64,000 nt of DNA, taken from positions 36,237,046 to 36,301,045 of the forward strand of contig NC_044559.1 of NCBI RefSeq assembly GCF_007565055.1. The letters are read 5' to 3'. Source of the DNA: Rhinopithecus roxellana. Its lineage: Eukaryota > Chordata > Mammalia > Primates > Cercopithecidae. Each line of letters begins with the position of its first letter. The stretch's first letter is position 1. The position numbers and the translations under genes were made by a program. Of the stretch, positions 24,099 to 36,068 are shown one piece after another. The notes under the pieces are model-generated. The model ran no database searches. It had not been told where the DNA came from and was given only the letters and a program-made list of their open reading frames with translations.

Positions 24099-25640
24099 GT
24101 TCTATCCTCAGGTTTAACAATTCTTTCCTTTGTCATTTCCACTCTGGTATTGAGCCTATGCAGTTAGTTTTTATTTGTTATTGTAGTTTTTTTAGACTTC
24201 TTTTTTTTTTTTTTTTGCTGAGATATTTTTGTTTGTTTCAAGATAATTTGTAATAGTAGTGAGGTTGCAGAGAAAAAGGGATGCTTATACACTGTTGGTG
24301 GGAGTGTAAGTTAGTTCAACCATTGTGGAAGACACTGTGGTATTTCTTAAAAACCTAAAGACGGAAATACCATTCAACTCAGCAATCCCATTACTAGGTA
24401 TATATCCAAAGAAATATATTAACAAATTATTCCATTATAAAGACACATGCACACATATTTTCATTGCAGCACTATTCACAATGGCAAAGAATAAACCTAA
24501 ATGCCCATCAATGATAGACGGAATAAAGAAAATGTAGTACATATACACAATGGAATATTATGCAGCCACAAAAAACAATGAGATCATGTCTTTTGCAGGG
24601 ACATGTTTGGAGCTGCAGGCCATTATTCTTTGCAGATTAACACAGGAACAGAAAACCAAATACTGCATGTTCTCACTTATAAGTGGGAGCTACATGATGG
24701 AACACATGGATGCATAGAGGTGAAAAACATGCACTGGAGCCTGTTGGAGGTGAATCATGGAAGGAGGGAGAGGATCACGAAAAATAACTAATGGGTACTA
24801 GGCTTAATACTTGGATGATGAAATAATCTATACAACAAACTCCCGTGACATAGATTTATCTATGTAACAAACCTGCACTTGTACCCTAGAACTCAAAATA
24901 AAAGTTAAAAATATTTATAATTACTTGTTGGAGTATTTTTATCATGACTACTTTAAAATTCTTTTTAGATAATTTTAACATCTGATCCATTCATCTCAGT
25001 GTTAGTATTACTTGTCTTTTCTCATTCAAGTTGTGATTTTTCTTGTTGTTGGTATGACAAGGAATTTTTGATTGTATCTTGACATTTTGGGTTTTATAAT
25101 GGGAGTTTCTGGGTCCTATTTTAAATCTTTTATCTTAGCAGGTAGTCACCTAGTTTGGGTTTTGCATTCAGTTCTCATGGTGAGATCTCCTTTTCCAGTC
25201 TTAGGCCTTGTGGGCAAGGGGAGTGCTTTCCCTGCATACTTGCTATTAAGTCGTATTTGGCGGGTCCCTCTTGCTCGTGCTGTTTGGGTCATCTGGTGTT
25301 GTCCATGGGACTCTTGTTCAATTTGGGTAAGGAATAAGCCTACCAAAGTAATCTTTTATTGTAAGGATGGGAGTTGAGAAATGCTGGGCCTGAGTAACCT
25401 TCTTCTGTTGGGTGAGTGAGTGTCATGTGACACACATCCTCCCTCCAGTCCCTAGCCAGTCTGCCTTCCTCTTTACACTTTTTAGATTTTTTCTTTGGTT
25501 GTCTCTTACACAATTTCTAAGGTCTGTGGAGAGGAGCAGGGAAAAATCAGTCTACACTATCCTGTTCCACTTATTAACTTTTAAACGTCTGATGTGTTCT
25601 TTAATTTTTCTAGCTTTGAATTTCCTAAGTTGTAAAGAAG
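24099..25640 (-). mobile_element. L1M 5' region, antisense, split by an L1P
   Basis: Reversed L1M sequence continues from 24099 to about 24254 and resumes after the L1P at about 24922. The part around 25150-25560 is richer in G and C than its surroundings, as expected for an L1 5' UTR. Confidence 0.55.
24255..24912 (+). mobile_element. 5'-truncated L1P 3' end, sense
   Basis: Late ORF2 and the 3' UTR of a primate L1 end in AATAAA and an A-rich tail near 24895-24912. Flanks atttgtaat (24246-24254) and atttataat (24913-24921) are a 9-bp TSD with one change. It lies opposite to the L1M it entered. Confidence 0.85.
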
Positions 25641-25740
25641 AGATAGCAATAATACAACCCTCCAAAGGTTATTATTAAATGAGATAATGAGATAGTTACT
25701 GAGAACTGTGCTCTATTAGAGAATGATGCTGCTGTTGATT

Positions 25741-26185
25741 CCAGGGTTGTTTATTGCACCATTGTTTCTAAGGGCAAATTGAAACCCAAATGAGTAACAA
25801 TGTAGAGTTATTTAAATAAATTATATATTATCAACACAATGGAATTTAGCTGTTAAAAAAGTAATAAATGGGACACAGAATGATGCCCCAAATGTCTTGT
25901 TAAGTGAAACAGTAGTTGCAACATAGTACTTTTTAGGGGTACAAATATATGTATACACACACACACATATACATAAACATATCTATGTACATCATATACA
26001 TGTGGTTTATATATACTAAAATATTCAGAACTGTAGTTTGAAAATAGTCCGTACAGAACAAATTGTGGAAAGTACCTCTAGGTAGTGGGTTGGGGGAAAG
26101 GGTAACTTTTTAACATTTTATACCTCTTAATATTTTTTTGTAAGGATCCAGTTCATCTTTATTAAAGGAAAGTGAATAAAAATAT
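25741..26185 (+). mobile_element. L1M 3' end, sense
   Basis: The order of 'cacaatggaatttagctgtt', a CA tract (25956-25970), a purine-rich stretch and an AT-rich end fits an old L1M 3' UTR. It is strongly diverged. Confidence 0.55.
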
Positions 26186-26189
26186 GAAA

Positions 26190-27200
26190 ATCTTTTAGTT
26201 CAAATTTATATATATAGTTATAATAAGTGGTTAAAGCATATTAATCAAATTATTTCTGATAAGTTGTCTTTTACATCATTTTTTGGAAATTAACTCCAAA
26301 ATGTAATGCCCGTTAGTTACGTATGAGTACCACAAAGTTTCTTAACAGGTAAAGTACCAGTGGCTTGGATGACTTTTTTTGATATTTCTATTTTTTATGA
26401 CCATTGTAGAATCATTTTCTTTACTACCTTAGAATTTTGTAAATGCAAAGAGTTTTTAAGCATTATCATTTTCTATTAGTTGATTTGAGTATTTTCAATG
26501 AGCTGACTAGGAAGCCACATTTTAGGTGGCCGGTTAGAGGAAGGATGGATATATGATCTATATGCATAATTAAAAAACAAATAACATATTTTTATATAGC
26601 TGCTTTTTAGAATAAATTTTCTAAGGCCAAGAAATTGTGGATTTTTCATATGCATTTCTTAAGAGCATCCCTTGCATATGATTGGTGTTTTTATTAGTGA
26701 AACTGCATTGGGAAATGAATCTCTTGTGGATACAGCAAGCAGAGTGGGATTTTAATATTGGAAATTAGTTACAAAAGTGTTAGAAGGACTAGAGATACCA
26801 AAGGGAAGGGATCACCCAGAAATCCAGAAGTGCTACATACCTAGGCTGGAGCCTATGATCACATTTGCCAGTGAGCAACTAAACGTACCAGTTTTGCTTC
26901 TGAACAGGGAATACCTATTAAGCCAGCACTGCCATTACCTACTGTAATTGCCTTCCTGTTCCTGCTGCTAGAGGCAAAATCAGAATCTTTCCTCTTGCCC
27001 TTTAATCTCATACTAGTACTCCCATTGATGGAACCTAATAGTAACACAATTGTCAAGAGAGTCTTGGAAATTTTATTGTTTAGGTTTTCATCCTCCGCAA
27101 TACAAAGGACTTTATAAAAAGGAAAGTGGGGCTTATATCCAACAAATAAAGGACCAGCACAGTACTAAAAATGTGTTCAATTAATTTAATTTTAGATTGC
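26190..27200. other. Unique intronic sequence upstream of the first exon
   Basis: No repeat that I can name and no exon. This 1-kb stretch is mostly single-copy in appearance. Confidence 0.5.
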
Positions 27201-27204
27201 TAAG

Positions 27205-27295
27205 GGTAGGGATCTTATCATTTTATCTTTGTAATATCAGTGACTAACTCACATGGTAGGCTCTCATAAAAATATTTGTTAAAATTTTTTTTCAG
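27205..27295 (+). mobile_element. L2 3' end fragment
   Basis: The phrases 'gggtagggatcttatc' and 'taggctctcataaaaatatt' followed by 'tgtta' match the well-known L2 3' end in degenerate form. Confidence 0.5.
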
Positions 27296-27409
27296 AGCTA
27301 TTTATGTAGTATAAGAATAAAGTTTTCTTTTTTCTCTTGCAAACACACAAAATGTTCTTTTTAGTATTTCAGAGTTTAACTTCATCTATGGAAAGACCAG
27401 TGTTACTCA

Positions 27410-27465
27410 ACTTCAACCCCAGCACCTAACCTGGCACATATTTAATAAGTGTTTGTTGATTAAAT
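27410..27465 (+). mobile_element. Short MIR or L2 remnant
   Basis: 'cacctaacctggcacatatt' followed by 'taataagtgtttgttgatt' is a typical ancient SINE/LINE2 end. The family cannot be fixed from 56 bp. Confidence 0.4.
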
Positions 27466-27596
27466 TAATATTAACTCTGCGATATTTACTCATAAAAATA
27501 TGTCATTGGAATTAACTTGTTGATATTTCTGGTGATATATTAGCTATATTTAAAAATACTACTTGAAATTTACAATGCATTTTCTTTCTGTTGCAG

Positions 27597-27780
27597 CATC
27601 AAACACTTGGCTTGTTCCAGAAACTAAAGGAGCTATTGTACAAGGTGGATATGGCCATACCAGTGTGTATGATGAAATAACAAAGTCCATTTATGTTCAT
27701 GGAGGGTATAAAGCATTGCCAGGCAACAAATATGGATTGGTTGATGATCTTTATAAATACGAAGTTAACACTAAGACTTG
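27597..27780 (+). CDS. ATRNL1: Internal exon of an attractin-family gene, Kelch repeat region
   Basis: This 184-nt exon follows a pyrimidine-rich acceptor (tttctttctgttgcag) and ends at a GTGAGT donor. It enters at codon position 2 and leaves after TG of a Trp codon, giving 60 whole codons. The protein has two GGY doublets (IVQGGYGH, YVHGGYK) and the closing Trp of NTKTW, the pattern of Kelch blades, with an acidic loop before it (YGLVDDLYKYEV). Attractin-like proteins are large type I membrane proteins whose extracellular part has EGF, CUB, Kelch, C-type lectin and plexin-like domains. The sequence differs from ATRN at many places where the two paralogues differ, so ATRNL1 is preferred. Reading through the donor gives an immediate stop (TGA at 27782). 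The Met before the exon is intronic and is not a start. Confidence 0.88.
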
Positions 27781-28069
27781 GTGAGTACACAAGATAACAC
27801 ATTTTCTATGTTGCCATTATTATTATGAATGATTGACTTTAAAATGGTTTCTGACATAGAAATACTTACTTTATATGCATTCATTGTAAATGCTGATACT
27901 GTCTTAATTTCAGATGAGTAATTTTGTTTACCAGTATGACTTCAATATCATCTGTTCAGGGATTTGCTCTTCTTTGCACTCATTGTCATCTGTAAATTTT
28001 AAAAAGCATTTATTTAGTTTCATCATCTAACTTCCTGTGAACTACAGAGCTTATGGCATTTAGGTAAAT

Positions 28070-28510
28070 TTTCACCTTTTGTTGTTATAAACAATGCTGC
28101 ACTGCACTTCTTGTACTGGTCTTTTCATGTACATATTTAAGAGTTGCTCTAGGGTGCATACTTAAAAGTGAGATTGTTGTATCTGAGAGTATTTATATCC
28201 TCAACTTTATCACATGTTGCCGAAGTGCTTTTCAAGTCACTGTGGTAATGTATATATACTTCCACCAACAGGGTATGTGTCCCTGATTCTTCATGTTCTC
28301 ACCAACACTTGAAAATTGTGAGAATTTTTACTTTTGCCAAGGTGATGGGAGTGAATAGTATTTTAATGTGCATTTTCCTGATTACTATTGTAAACATCTT
28401 TTTATGCGTTCACTTAGTGTTGTTTAGTGAATTGCCAATTAATATCCATAATATTCTCTTTGTGGCTGAAATATTATTAATTTTTCATTTATTGATTTTT
28501 TGGGTATAGA
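28070..28510 (-). mobile_element. Old L1M ORF2 fragment, antisense
   Basis: Diverged reversed L1 sequence ('aacaatgctgcactgcactt', 'cttccaccaacagggtatg') is readable. Boundaries are approximate. Confidence 0.55.
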
Positions 28511-28969
28511 AGTTTTAAAATAAAATTTTTGTTATTCTAATTTTTCTTTGTAAAATCTGGGAAATGACTTTTTTTTTCTTTTAAGGCACTATACATTCTT
28601 TTAAACTTACAGCATGAAGTTACTTTATGTGATCTAAGAAAATACACAGGTTTCCACCAAATCATGATTTCTTCTACCCCCTTCACTTTCATACATATAT
28701 CCTAATTTCTACCTTTTAAAAAAATATAGAATTATAACACCTTTTTTTCTTTTGGTAATTTTGTTAATTCTTATTTTTTGTCTAATAAAATGCAGTTTTA
28801 TTCTTTATATTTTTATGTTCATTTTTATTTTGTGTAACTCATAAATAGCATCTTACTTCCTTACATTTCATATTTGTACATTTTTCTCTGACATTTTGCT
28901 ATGTTAGCAAGTGGAATTGTGGTATAGTGATTAAGGTACTATCAGTCTGTTTCACATTTTAAACATGTA

Positions 28970-29279
28970 TTTTACTTTATTTTATTTATTTATTTGAGAT
29001 GGAGTTTTTACTCTTGTTGCCCAGGCTGGAATGCAGTGGTGCGATCTCAGCTCACTGCCACCTCCTCCTGCCAAGTTCAAGTGATTCTCCTGCCTCAGCC
29101 TCCTGAGTAGCTGGGATTACATGCACGCACCACCATGCCCGGCTAATTTTGTATTTTTAGTACAGATGGGGTTTCACCATGTTGGTCAGCCTGGTCTTGA
29201 ACTCCTCACCTCAGGTGATCCACCTGCCTCGACCTCCCAGAGTGCCGGGATTATAGGTGTGAGCAACTGTGCCTGGCCC
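28970..29279 (-). mobile_element. Alu, antisense
   Basis: A full complementary dimer with a tttatttatt-type tail runs from 'tttgagatggagttt' to 'gtgcctggccc'. Confidence 0.93.
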
Positions 29280-29836
29280 TAAAAATATATTTTAAATGCT
29301 ATATCATACCAAAAGGGAAGAATAACTTCTGTGTGAAGGAGGCAGTGTAGTTCATAGTAATAATAATGGATATAGCAATGCTCAGGTAAGAAGAATCTTA
29401 ATAAAAGTGAATGGATAAGAGAGCAGAATTGGATGTTACTTGTGTAAAGTCAAAATGAGAGATTTAGTTGTTGCTCACTACTTGAATGAAATTCGCTCAA
29501 ATTTTCCACGCTTTTCTACCTGAAAACTTTACATAGTGAAAGTTTTGCCTAGATGAATATATTTATCAGCCTTGGCAATTTGAGTATGTGCACAAATGGC
29601 GGTGGATATTTATATTGTAAAACAATTTACTAAAACAATTTGTAAATTATTTTAAATACCTCATTAAAAATATGTTGTAGATGTATGATGCTTTAATATT
29701 TTAATGGGTCTTAAATTTCTTAAACACAAAGTTATCAGTGTGCACTAGTTGATTTTTTCATTATCCTTAAAGTTTGTAGTATTCTTTAAGTTTTGATCTT
29801 TTTTTAGCTTATTTGTCAAGTTTGCTATTATATATA
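29280..29836. other. Intronic sequence without recognised feature
   Basis: AT-rich sequence between an Alu and the hAT transposon. Nothing could be named. Confidence 0.45.
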
Positions 29837-30823
29837 GATTATATCATCGGTCCCCAACCTTTTTGGCACCAGGGACTGGTTTTGTGGAGACAATTTTTCC
29901 ACAGACACAGGGAGGGGAGGTGGTTTGTTAATGATTGACGTGCATTATACTTATTGTGCACTTTATTTCTATTGTTATTGCATTATAATATATAATGAAA
30001 CAATTATATAACTCACCATAATGTAGAATAAGGGCTTGTTTTCCTGCAACTAGATGGTCCCATTCTGGGGGTGATGGGAGACAGTGACACCTAAAGTGTT
30101 TTGCCTATGTTCAGTCTACTCTGTAATCTCGTTATGGTTGCTGTCACTGCAGAAAAACTCTGCTTCACAAAGATAGGATGCTGGAAATAGAAGCACGCTT
30201 TTTGTTTTTTTGTGGCAATCTCAGGATATTCTGCCTTGACTTTAATTCACAATGTATAGTGATTTGAAGTTGTCTCAAAGATACTTTGAAGGCTCATTTG
30301 CGATCTCCTGCAGTTGATCCTCTTCTAACATGGACAAAGTTGATTCACCTGGCTTACTCGCAAATGGGCCGCGAATCCATTCCTTCCCAGTATGGGGGCC
30401 TTTTGTAGTTGGGAAGTAATGCTGAAATTCTTCTGTGAGCTGTAATAGTTGTTCATGCACCAGGTGGGAGAAAGAAGGTGCTGGGAGAAAGAACCTCTTC
30501 TAATGTTTGAAACATGTCAGAAATTCCAGTGTTTACTTGTCACCCCATAATCCCAGTTTGGCATTGAATGCAGCCACTTTACCTGCCAGCTTGAATGCAG
30601 TTGTTATTCTCTCCTGAAGTGACAGAATGAGTTTCTTGAGCAGGTTGAATATGTCACACAAGTAAGCAAGTTTTGCGACCCATTCTGTGTCACTGAAATG
30701 TGCTGCCAGTGGTGACTGTTTTTCTAAAAGAAATCTCTGCAGTAGCCCTTGTAAGTCAAAAACTCTGACCAGTGACCCACCTTTAGAAAGCCATCTCACT
30801 TCTGTGTATAAGAGAAGACATGC

Positions 30824-31134
30824 GGTTGGGTGCGGTGGCTCGTGCCTGTAATCCCAACACTTTGGGAGGCCGAGGTGGGTGGATCATGGGGTCAGGAGTT
30901 CGAGACAAGCGTAGCCAATATGGCGAAACCCCGTCTATATTAAAAAATGCAAAAATTAGCTGGGCATGGTGGTGCACGCCTGTAGTCCCAGGTACTTAGG
31001 AGACTGAGGCAGAAGAATTACTTGAACCCAGGAGGCGGAGGTTGCAGTGAGCCGAGATCGTGCCACTGCACTCCAGCCTGGGTGACAGAGTGAGACTCCA
31101 TCTCAAAAAGAAAAAAAAAAAAAAAAAAGAAAAG
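30824..31134 (+). mobile_element. Alu, sense, with 12-bp TSD
   Basis: A full dimer with an interrupted A tail. Perfect copies of agagaagacatg lie at 30811-30822 and 31135-31146. It is inserted in the transposase of the hAT element. Confidence 0.96.
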
Positions 31135-31496
31135 AGAGAAGACATGTGTGCTGTGTACCCATCTCCTCACAGAGCTGTGTGAACAGACGTGAGTTGAGGG
31201 CACATACTTTAATGTGGTTGATAATTTTCATCACATCTTGCAAAACATTGTTAAGTTCAGGTGACATTTTTCGCCTAGCCAGCATTTCTTTATTGACGAC
31301 ACAGTGAGTAGACTGACATTCAGAAGCAACCTCTTTGACCCAAGCAGTAAAACCAGAAAGCTGTCCAGTCATGACAACTCCACTTGTGCATATATTGACA
31401 CAAAATGACCAATTCAGTTTTCCTGATATGTAATCGTTCAAAGATTTGCATACTTCTGCAGCTGTTGTGTTGGTTGTCAACAAAAGTGCACATAAT

Positions 31497-31814
31497 AGTC
31501 TGGGCGTGGTGGCTCATGCCTGTGATGCCGGCACTTTGTTTGGCAGAGGCGGGTGGATTGCTTGAGTTTAGGAGTTTGAGACGAGCCTGGCTAACATGGT
31601 GAAACCCCATCTCTACTAAAAATATGAAAGTTAGTCAGGCATGATGGCACATGCCTGTAGTCCCAGCTACTTGAGAGACTGAGGTGGGAGGATTGCTTGA
31701 ACCTGTGAGGTGGAGGCTGTGGTGAGCCGAGATCGTGCCACTGTCCTCCAGCCTGGGTGACAGAGTGAGACCCTGTCTCAAAGAAAAAAAAAAAAGAGAA
31801 GGAGAAAGAGAAAT
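31497..31814 (+). mobile_element. Alu (older, J/S-like), sense, with TSD
   Basis: A diverged dimer with a purine-rich tail. The repeat gtgcacataa flanks it at 31486-31495 and 31815-31824. It splits the transposase sequence upstream of the other Alu. Confidence 0.93.
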
Positions 31815-32605
31815 GTGCACATAACTTATCCTCATGCACATCCTCCTGAAAAATATATTGCACAAAAACAAACATTGTTGTTTTATTGTCAACATCAGTC
31901 GACTCATCAACCTGGATTGCTTACTGAGGTGACTCATTAACAATTGTGCCTCGGTATCCTCTGCTGTTTCATCAATTCATCTAGTTATGGTGCTAGCTGA
32001 AAGAGGAACACATGTCACCTTTTGAACTGCAGCCTCTTCTAAAAGACTACAAATGTCTTTAGCAGTAGGCAGGATCAACTCTTCATCAATAGTAAAGGGC
32101 TTCTAAGGTTTAGCAATGCTGTTAGCTACTAAGAATGATGCTCTCAGTACAGACCATTTGATGAATGGTGGCTTTCAATAATTGCTTCGGCTCTTCATGT
32201 TCACTTTTTTATTTTTCTTTTGAAAAACTCCAAAGGCTTGTTTTTTAATGCAGAGTGCTTGGTCTGCTTGTGGTGAAGCAGTTTTGAAGGTTTCATGGTT
32301 TCATTGGATGGCTGGTTGCCATGTATTATACAAAGTGGACTTGGAGAATGTGAATCACCTGTTGTAATGAACCTATAATTTAAGTAGGATTCTTAGTATT
32401 TTCTTTGAAATGCAGCTTTCTTTTTGTAGGCAGTCTGAGAGTCTTCTGCTGTCTCATCATTCCCGCTTTTCAAAGAAGCTCTCCATTGACGTTTGTTTTT
32501 TACTCAGTTTGGCTGAGGTTTGTTTGTGGACTTACTAAAACTGTAACTGAGACAAGTGTGCAGTGTGGGAAAGAGGTGTGGACAGAAATGGTAAATAAAA
32601 TAATG

Positions 32606-32616
32606 GGGGGGGGGGT
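32606..32616 (+). repeat. Poly(G) run
   Basis: An uninterrupted G run lies inside the hAT element and is likely length-variable. Confidence 0.7.
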
Positions 32617-32853
32617 GCGCAGTGCCCGCATGGACTAAAATAAGTATTAGATTCTGCCTTTAAGCCTGCTACCAGATGCAACTGTACAATTGAAGTACAT
32701 CACCTCACTTGCCACTATAAAGCCTGCTACCAGATGCAACTTTATTATCATTTACCACTCACTCACTGATAGGGTTTTGATATGAGTCTGCAAGCAATTG
32801 ATTTAATATGGTCCCTGTGCAGTCAAACCTCTCTGCTAACATTAATCTATATT

Positions 32854-33057
32854 TACAGCCACTCCCCAGCCCTAGCATTACTACTTCAGCTCCACCTCAG
32901 ACCATCAAGCATTAGATTCTCATAGGGGTATGCAGTGTAGATCCCTCACATGTGCAGTTTACAATAGGGTTTGCACTCCTATGATAATCTAATGTTGCCA
33001 CTGATCTGACAGGAGGTGGAGCTCAGGCAGTTATGCAAGTGATGGGGAATGGCTGTA
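32854..33057. repeat. Subterminal inverted repeat of the hAT element
   Basis: Arm 32854-32926 is the imperfect reverse complement of 32978-33057, with a 51-bp loop. Shared blocks include 'tacagcca' and 'agctccacctc'. The pair lies just inside the right terminus. Confidence 0.8.
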
Positions 33058-33149
33058 AAGACAGATGAAGCTGTGTTCCCTCACCTGCTACTCACCTCCT
33101 GCTCTGCGGCCTGGTTCCTAACAGGGTGCTGAGAACCCCTGGATTATAT

Positions 33150-33849
33150 TGTATGTGATGTCACCATTATGTATCTATTATGTATCAGCATTGTGTATCC
33201 ACTGTATAGACCTATATTTACTTTTTACCACCTCAGAACTGGTTTCAGTTTTTAGTAGATACGGTTACACAGATAGGGCACTTTGTTAAGATACTAGGAA
33301 ATGTGTTTTGAGGACTTATTGTTTTTCAGTGGTGAAATGAATTCTTTTGGACTGTTACTTCCCCTGAGAAAAATTAGAAATTTTATTTGCCTAAAACTTG
33401 AGAGAACTATCAAAACCATGAGAATTTGTCAAAGATTTAGGAGAGGTACAATGTCAAGGGATACAAGACTGGCATTTTGTGTAATTTTAACCTTGAGACA
33501 GTTAGAAATCCTGGAAAATTCCTGAGACACTGAGCAGTCCTTGTGTCAGTCATTATGGAGGAACAAAATTAGATTTCCAGGTGTGAAAGGAAGAGGCGCC
33601 TTGATACATACTTAAGGATTTAGTCTGGCCCCTGAGGTTCTAAACCTTACTTGTGATAATTAGCCTACCTTTGAATCATCGCAATCTTTTATTAGATTTT
33701 GGTGAAATGCTCATAATGTAGTTAGATGGCAACATAAAAACTAAGTACTTTATTGAGTGAGATAACATCATACAGAGCCTTAAAGTATTTCTTCTATATA
33801 TCATATACAATATCTGTCACAAACTAAAAAAAAGCTTAGAAGAAGATAA
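33150..33849. other. Intronic sequence without recognised feature
   Basis: About 700 bp of unique-looking DNA right of the hAT element. No exon signal found. Confidence 0.45.
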
Positions 33850-34869
33850 GAAATGAAAAAAAATGCATTGGAAACATACATATAGGATAATGGAGTGTTT
33901 TAGACACAAACTTTAAAATAATTATTGTATGTTCAAGGAATTAAAATGTAAGGGAGAGAATATTAGCACAGGACTGGATACTCATACTTATGAATCAAAT
34001 GGAAATTCTAGAATTGAAAAATACATTGAGTAAATTAAGAATTCCTTGGATGGAATTAACAGCAGATTAGACACAGCTGAAGGGGGAAATACGAAATGGA
34101 AGAGAGATCAGAAGGAAACATCCAGATTGAAGTAAAGAAAGACGAAATGATGACCAAAAAAGGACAGAAATAAATACAAGGAAGATGTGGAAATTGTCTA
34201 ACCCACATGTATCCTAAAAAGATAAATCGGTATCCTAAAAAGAGAAGAGTGAAGACAAGTGTAGAACATTATTTGAAGTGATAATGAATAAGAAATTTTC
34301 AAAAGTAACAAAGACATCAAGCCACAGATTAAAGAAGTTCTGTGAGCACCAAGGGGCATAAGTACAAAGAAACTCAGAAATATTATAGTAAAACTGCTGA
34401 AGTCAAAACATGAAGACAAAAATTTCAAAGCAGATAGAGGAAAAAGGGCGTATTTTCTTTAAAGGAAGAGCATGAAGACTGACAACTAATTTTTTAACTG
34501 AGGAAATGGAATCTAGAATACATGTTTTCAAATAGCTTAAAGACAATAATCATCCATCTAAAATTCTACATAATTAAATATTCTTAAAAATGTAAGCAAA
34601 ATAAGAGCATTTTTAGAAAAACAACTGAGAGAATTTGACAGTAGTAGGCTTTCAATAAAGGAAATTACAATAAGTGCCATTGAAGTAGAAGAAAAATGAT
34701 CCTAGATACTGGATGGAATGTAATGAAATTATAGAGATGATTCTAAATGACTATCATATAAAGCTACAGTAATAATAGTGGCTTGCATATACACAAAATT
34801 TAAATGCATGGCCCTAATAGCACATAAGTCAGAAAGAGGGGTAAATCAATGTTAAAAAGTCCGAAAGTT

Positions 34870-35167
34870 GGCCGGGCATGGTGACTCATGCCTGTAATCC
34901 TAGCACTTTGGAAGGCTGAGGCAGGCAGATCACTTGAGGTCAGCGGTTTGATACCATCCTGGCCAACATGCAGAAATCCCATCTCCACTAAACATATAAA
35001 AAATTAACCAGGCATGGTGGCATGTGCTTGTAGTCCCAGCTACTTGAGAGGCTAAGGCACGAGAATCACTTGAACCCAGGAGGCGGAGGCTGCAGTGAAC
35101 CGAGATTGCATCGCTGAACTCCAGCCTGGGTGACAGAGACTCTGTCTCAAAAAACAAACAAACAAAA
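34870..35167 (+). mobile_element. Alu (S-like), sense
   Basis: A full dimer from 'ggccgggcatggtgactc' ends in an aaac-unit tail at 35149-35167. Confidence 0.94.
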
Positions 35168-35730
35168 ATTCCAATTATACTAGATGTGAGAGACTAAATA
35201 TTCCAGTTAAAAGCAAAGAAGTTTTGAATTGGATATGAAAACAAAACAGCCATTTGCTGCTTAGAAAAGATAAACCTTAAATAAAAATATTTAGAAAAGT
35301 TGAAAGTAAAAGGAAGGCATAACAGTTCTTAATTTATGTATAATTTATAACACAGTGTTGAAATAATGTAAAATTGACCAAACAAAAGAGGACAAAACAT
35401 AGTGCGATGTTTTTAACCCAATTTTCTTGGTAACTGGTAGTACCAGGGGACCCAAAAAAAACCCAGCAAGAATATAAAACATTTGAATAGCACAATGAAC
35501 AATTTTGTCTCATTTGATATTTGAGAACATAATATGTTATAATTGAGGCATATACATTGTTTCCAAGAACAAAGGAACTTTCCCAGAATTTACTGTATTC
35601 TGGGTTTTAATGCAAGTCTTAACAAATTTAAAAGGATTGAAATAATACAAATTAATAGATCACAGTGAAATAAACACAAAAGTAACTTTTTGGTGATTAC
35701 ATAAAAATAATAAGAAAAACCGTTTTTTAT

Positions 35731-35756
35731 ACATATATACACACACACATATATAT
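35731..35756. repeat. TA/CA microsatellite
   Basis: 'acacacacacatatata' type repeat next to the Alu tail. Confidence 0.7.
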
Positions 35757-36068
35757 TATTTTATTTTATTTATTTTATTTTATTTTTTAGACAGAATCTC
35801 ACTCTGTCACCCAGTCTGGAGTGCAGTGACACAATCTCGGCTCACTGCAACCTCTGCCTCTCGGGTTCAAGCAATTCTCCTGCCTCAGCCTCCTGAGTAG
35901 CTGGGACTACAGGCGTGTGCCACTACACCTGGCTAATTTTTTGTATTTTTAGTAGAGGTGGGGTTTCACCCTTTTAGCCAGGATGGTCTTGATCTCTTGA
36001 CCTCATGATCCGCCCGCCTTGGCCTCCCAAAGTGCTGGGTTTACAAGCATGAGTCACTGCGCCTGGCC
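35757..36068 (-). mobile_element. Alu, antisense
   Basis: A tttta-unit tail (35757-35787) precedes a full complementary dimer ending 'gcgcctggcc'. Confidence 0.94.

Larger units (their letters stand above)
30040..32370 (-). pseudogene. Decayed hAT transposase with BED finger remnant
   Basis: Read on the minus strand from 32370, the first block resembles a BED zinc finger (SKLLHHKQTKHS, then NKPLEFFK), with the second Cys of the usual C-x2-C replaced by His. Blocks typical of Charlie transposases and of domesticated ZBED/SCAND3-like proteins follow: KSLNDYISGKLNW (about 31440), FSDTEWVAKLAYL (about 30670) and, after 30460, a stretch ending with an SPITPR-like tail near 30065. Two Alu insertions, frame changes and stops break the gene. 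It cannot make an intact transposase. No sign that the host uses it. Confidence 0.8.
29845..33141 (-). mobile_element. hAT-Charlie DNA transposon with 8-bp TSD
   Basis: The ends read 'catcggtccccaacc' on the left and 'gagaacccctg' on the right, imperfect hAT terminal inverted repeats (CAGGGGT-type). Perfect 8-bp copies of gattatat flank the element at 29837-29844 and 33142-33149, the target-site length of hAT elements. A decayed transposase lies on the minus strand. Two Alus (30824-31134 and 31497-31814) entered later. The 5' non-coding part at 32854-33057 holds a subterminal inverted repeat. Net transposon length without the Alus is about 2.65 kb, near full length for an autonomous Charlie. 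Confidence 0.9.

Noticed and set aside
27563..27596. ATG upstream of the first exon as a possible start
   Set aside because: These bases form the intron end with the polypyrimidine tract and AG acceptor; homology begins at the acceptor.
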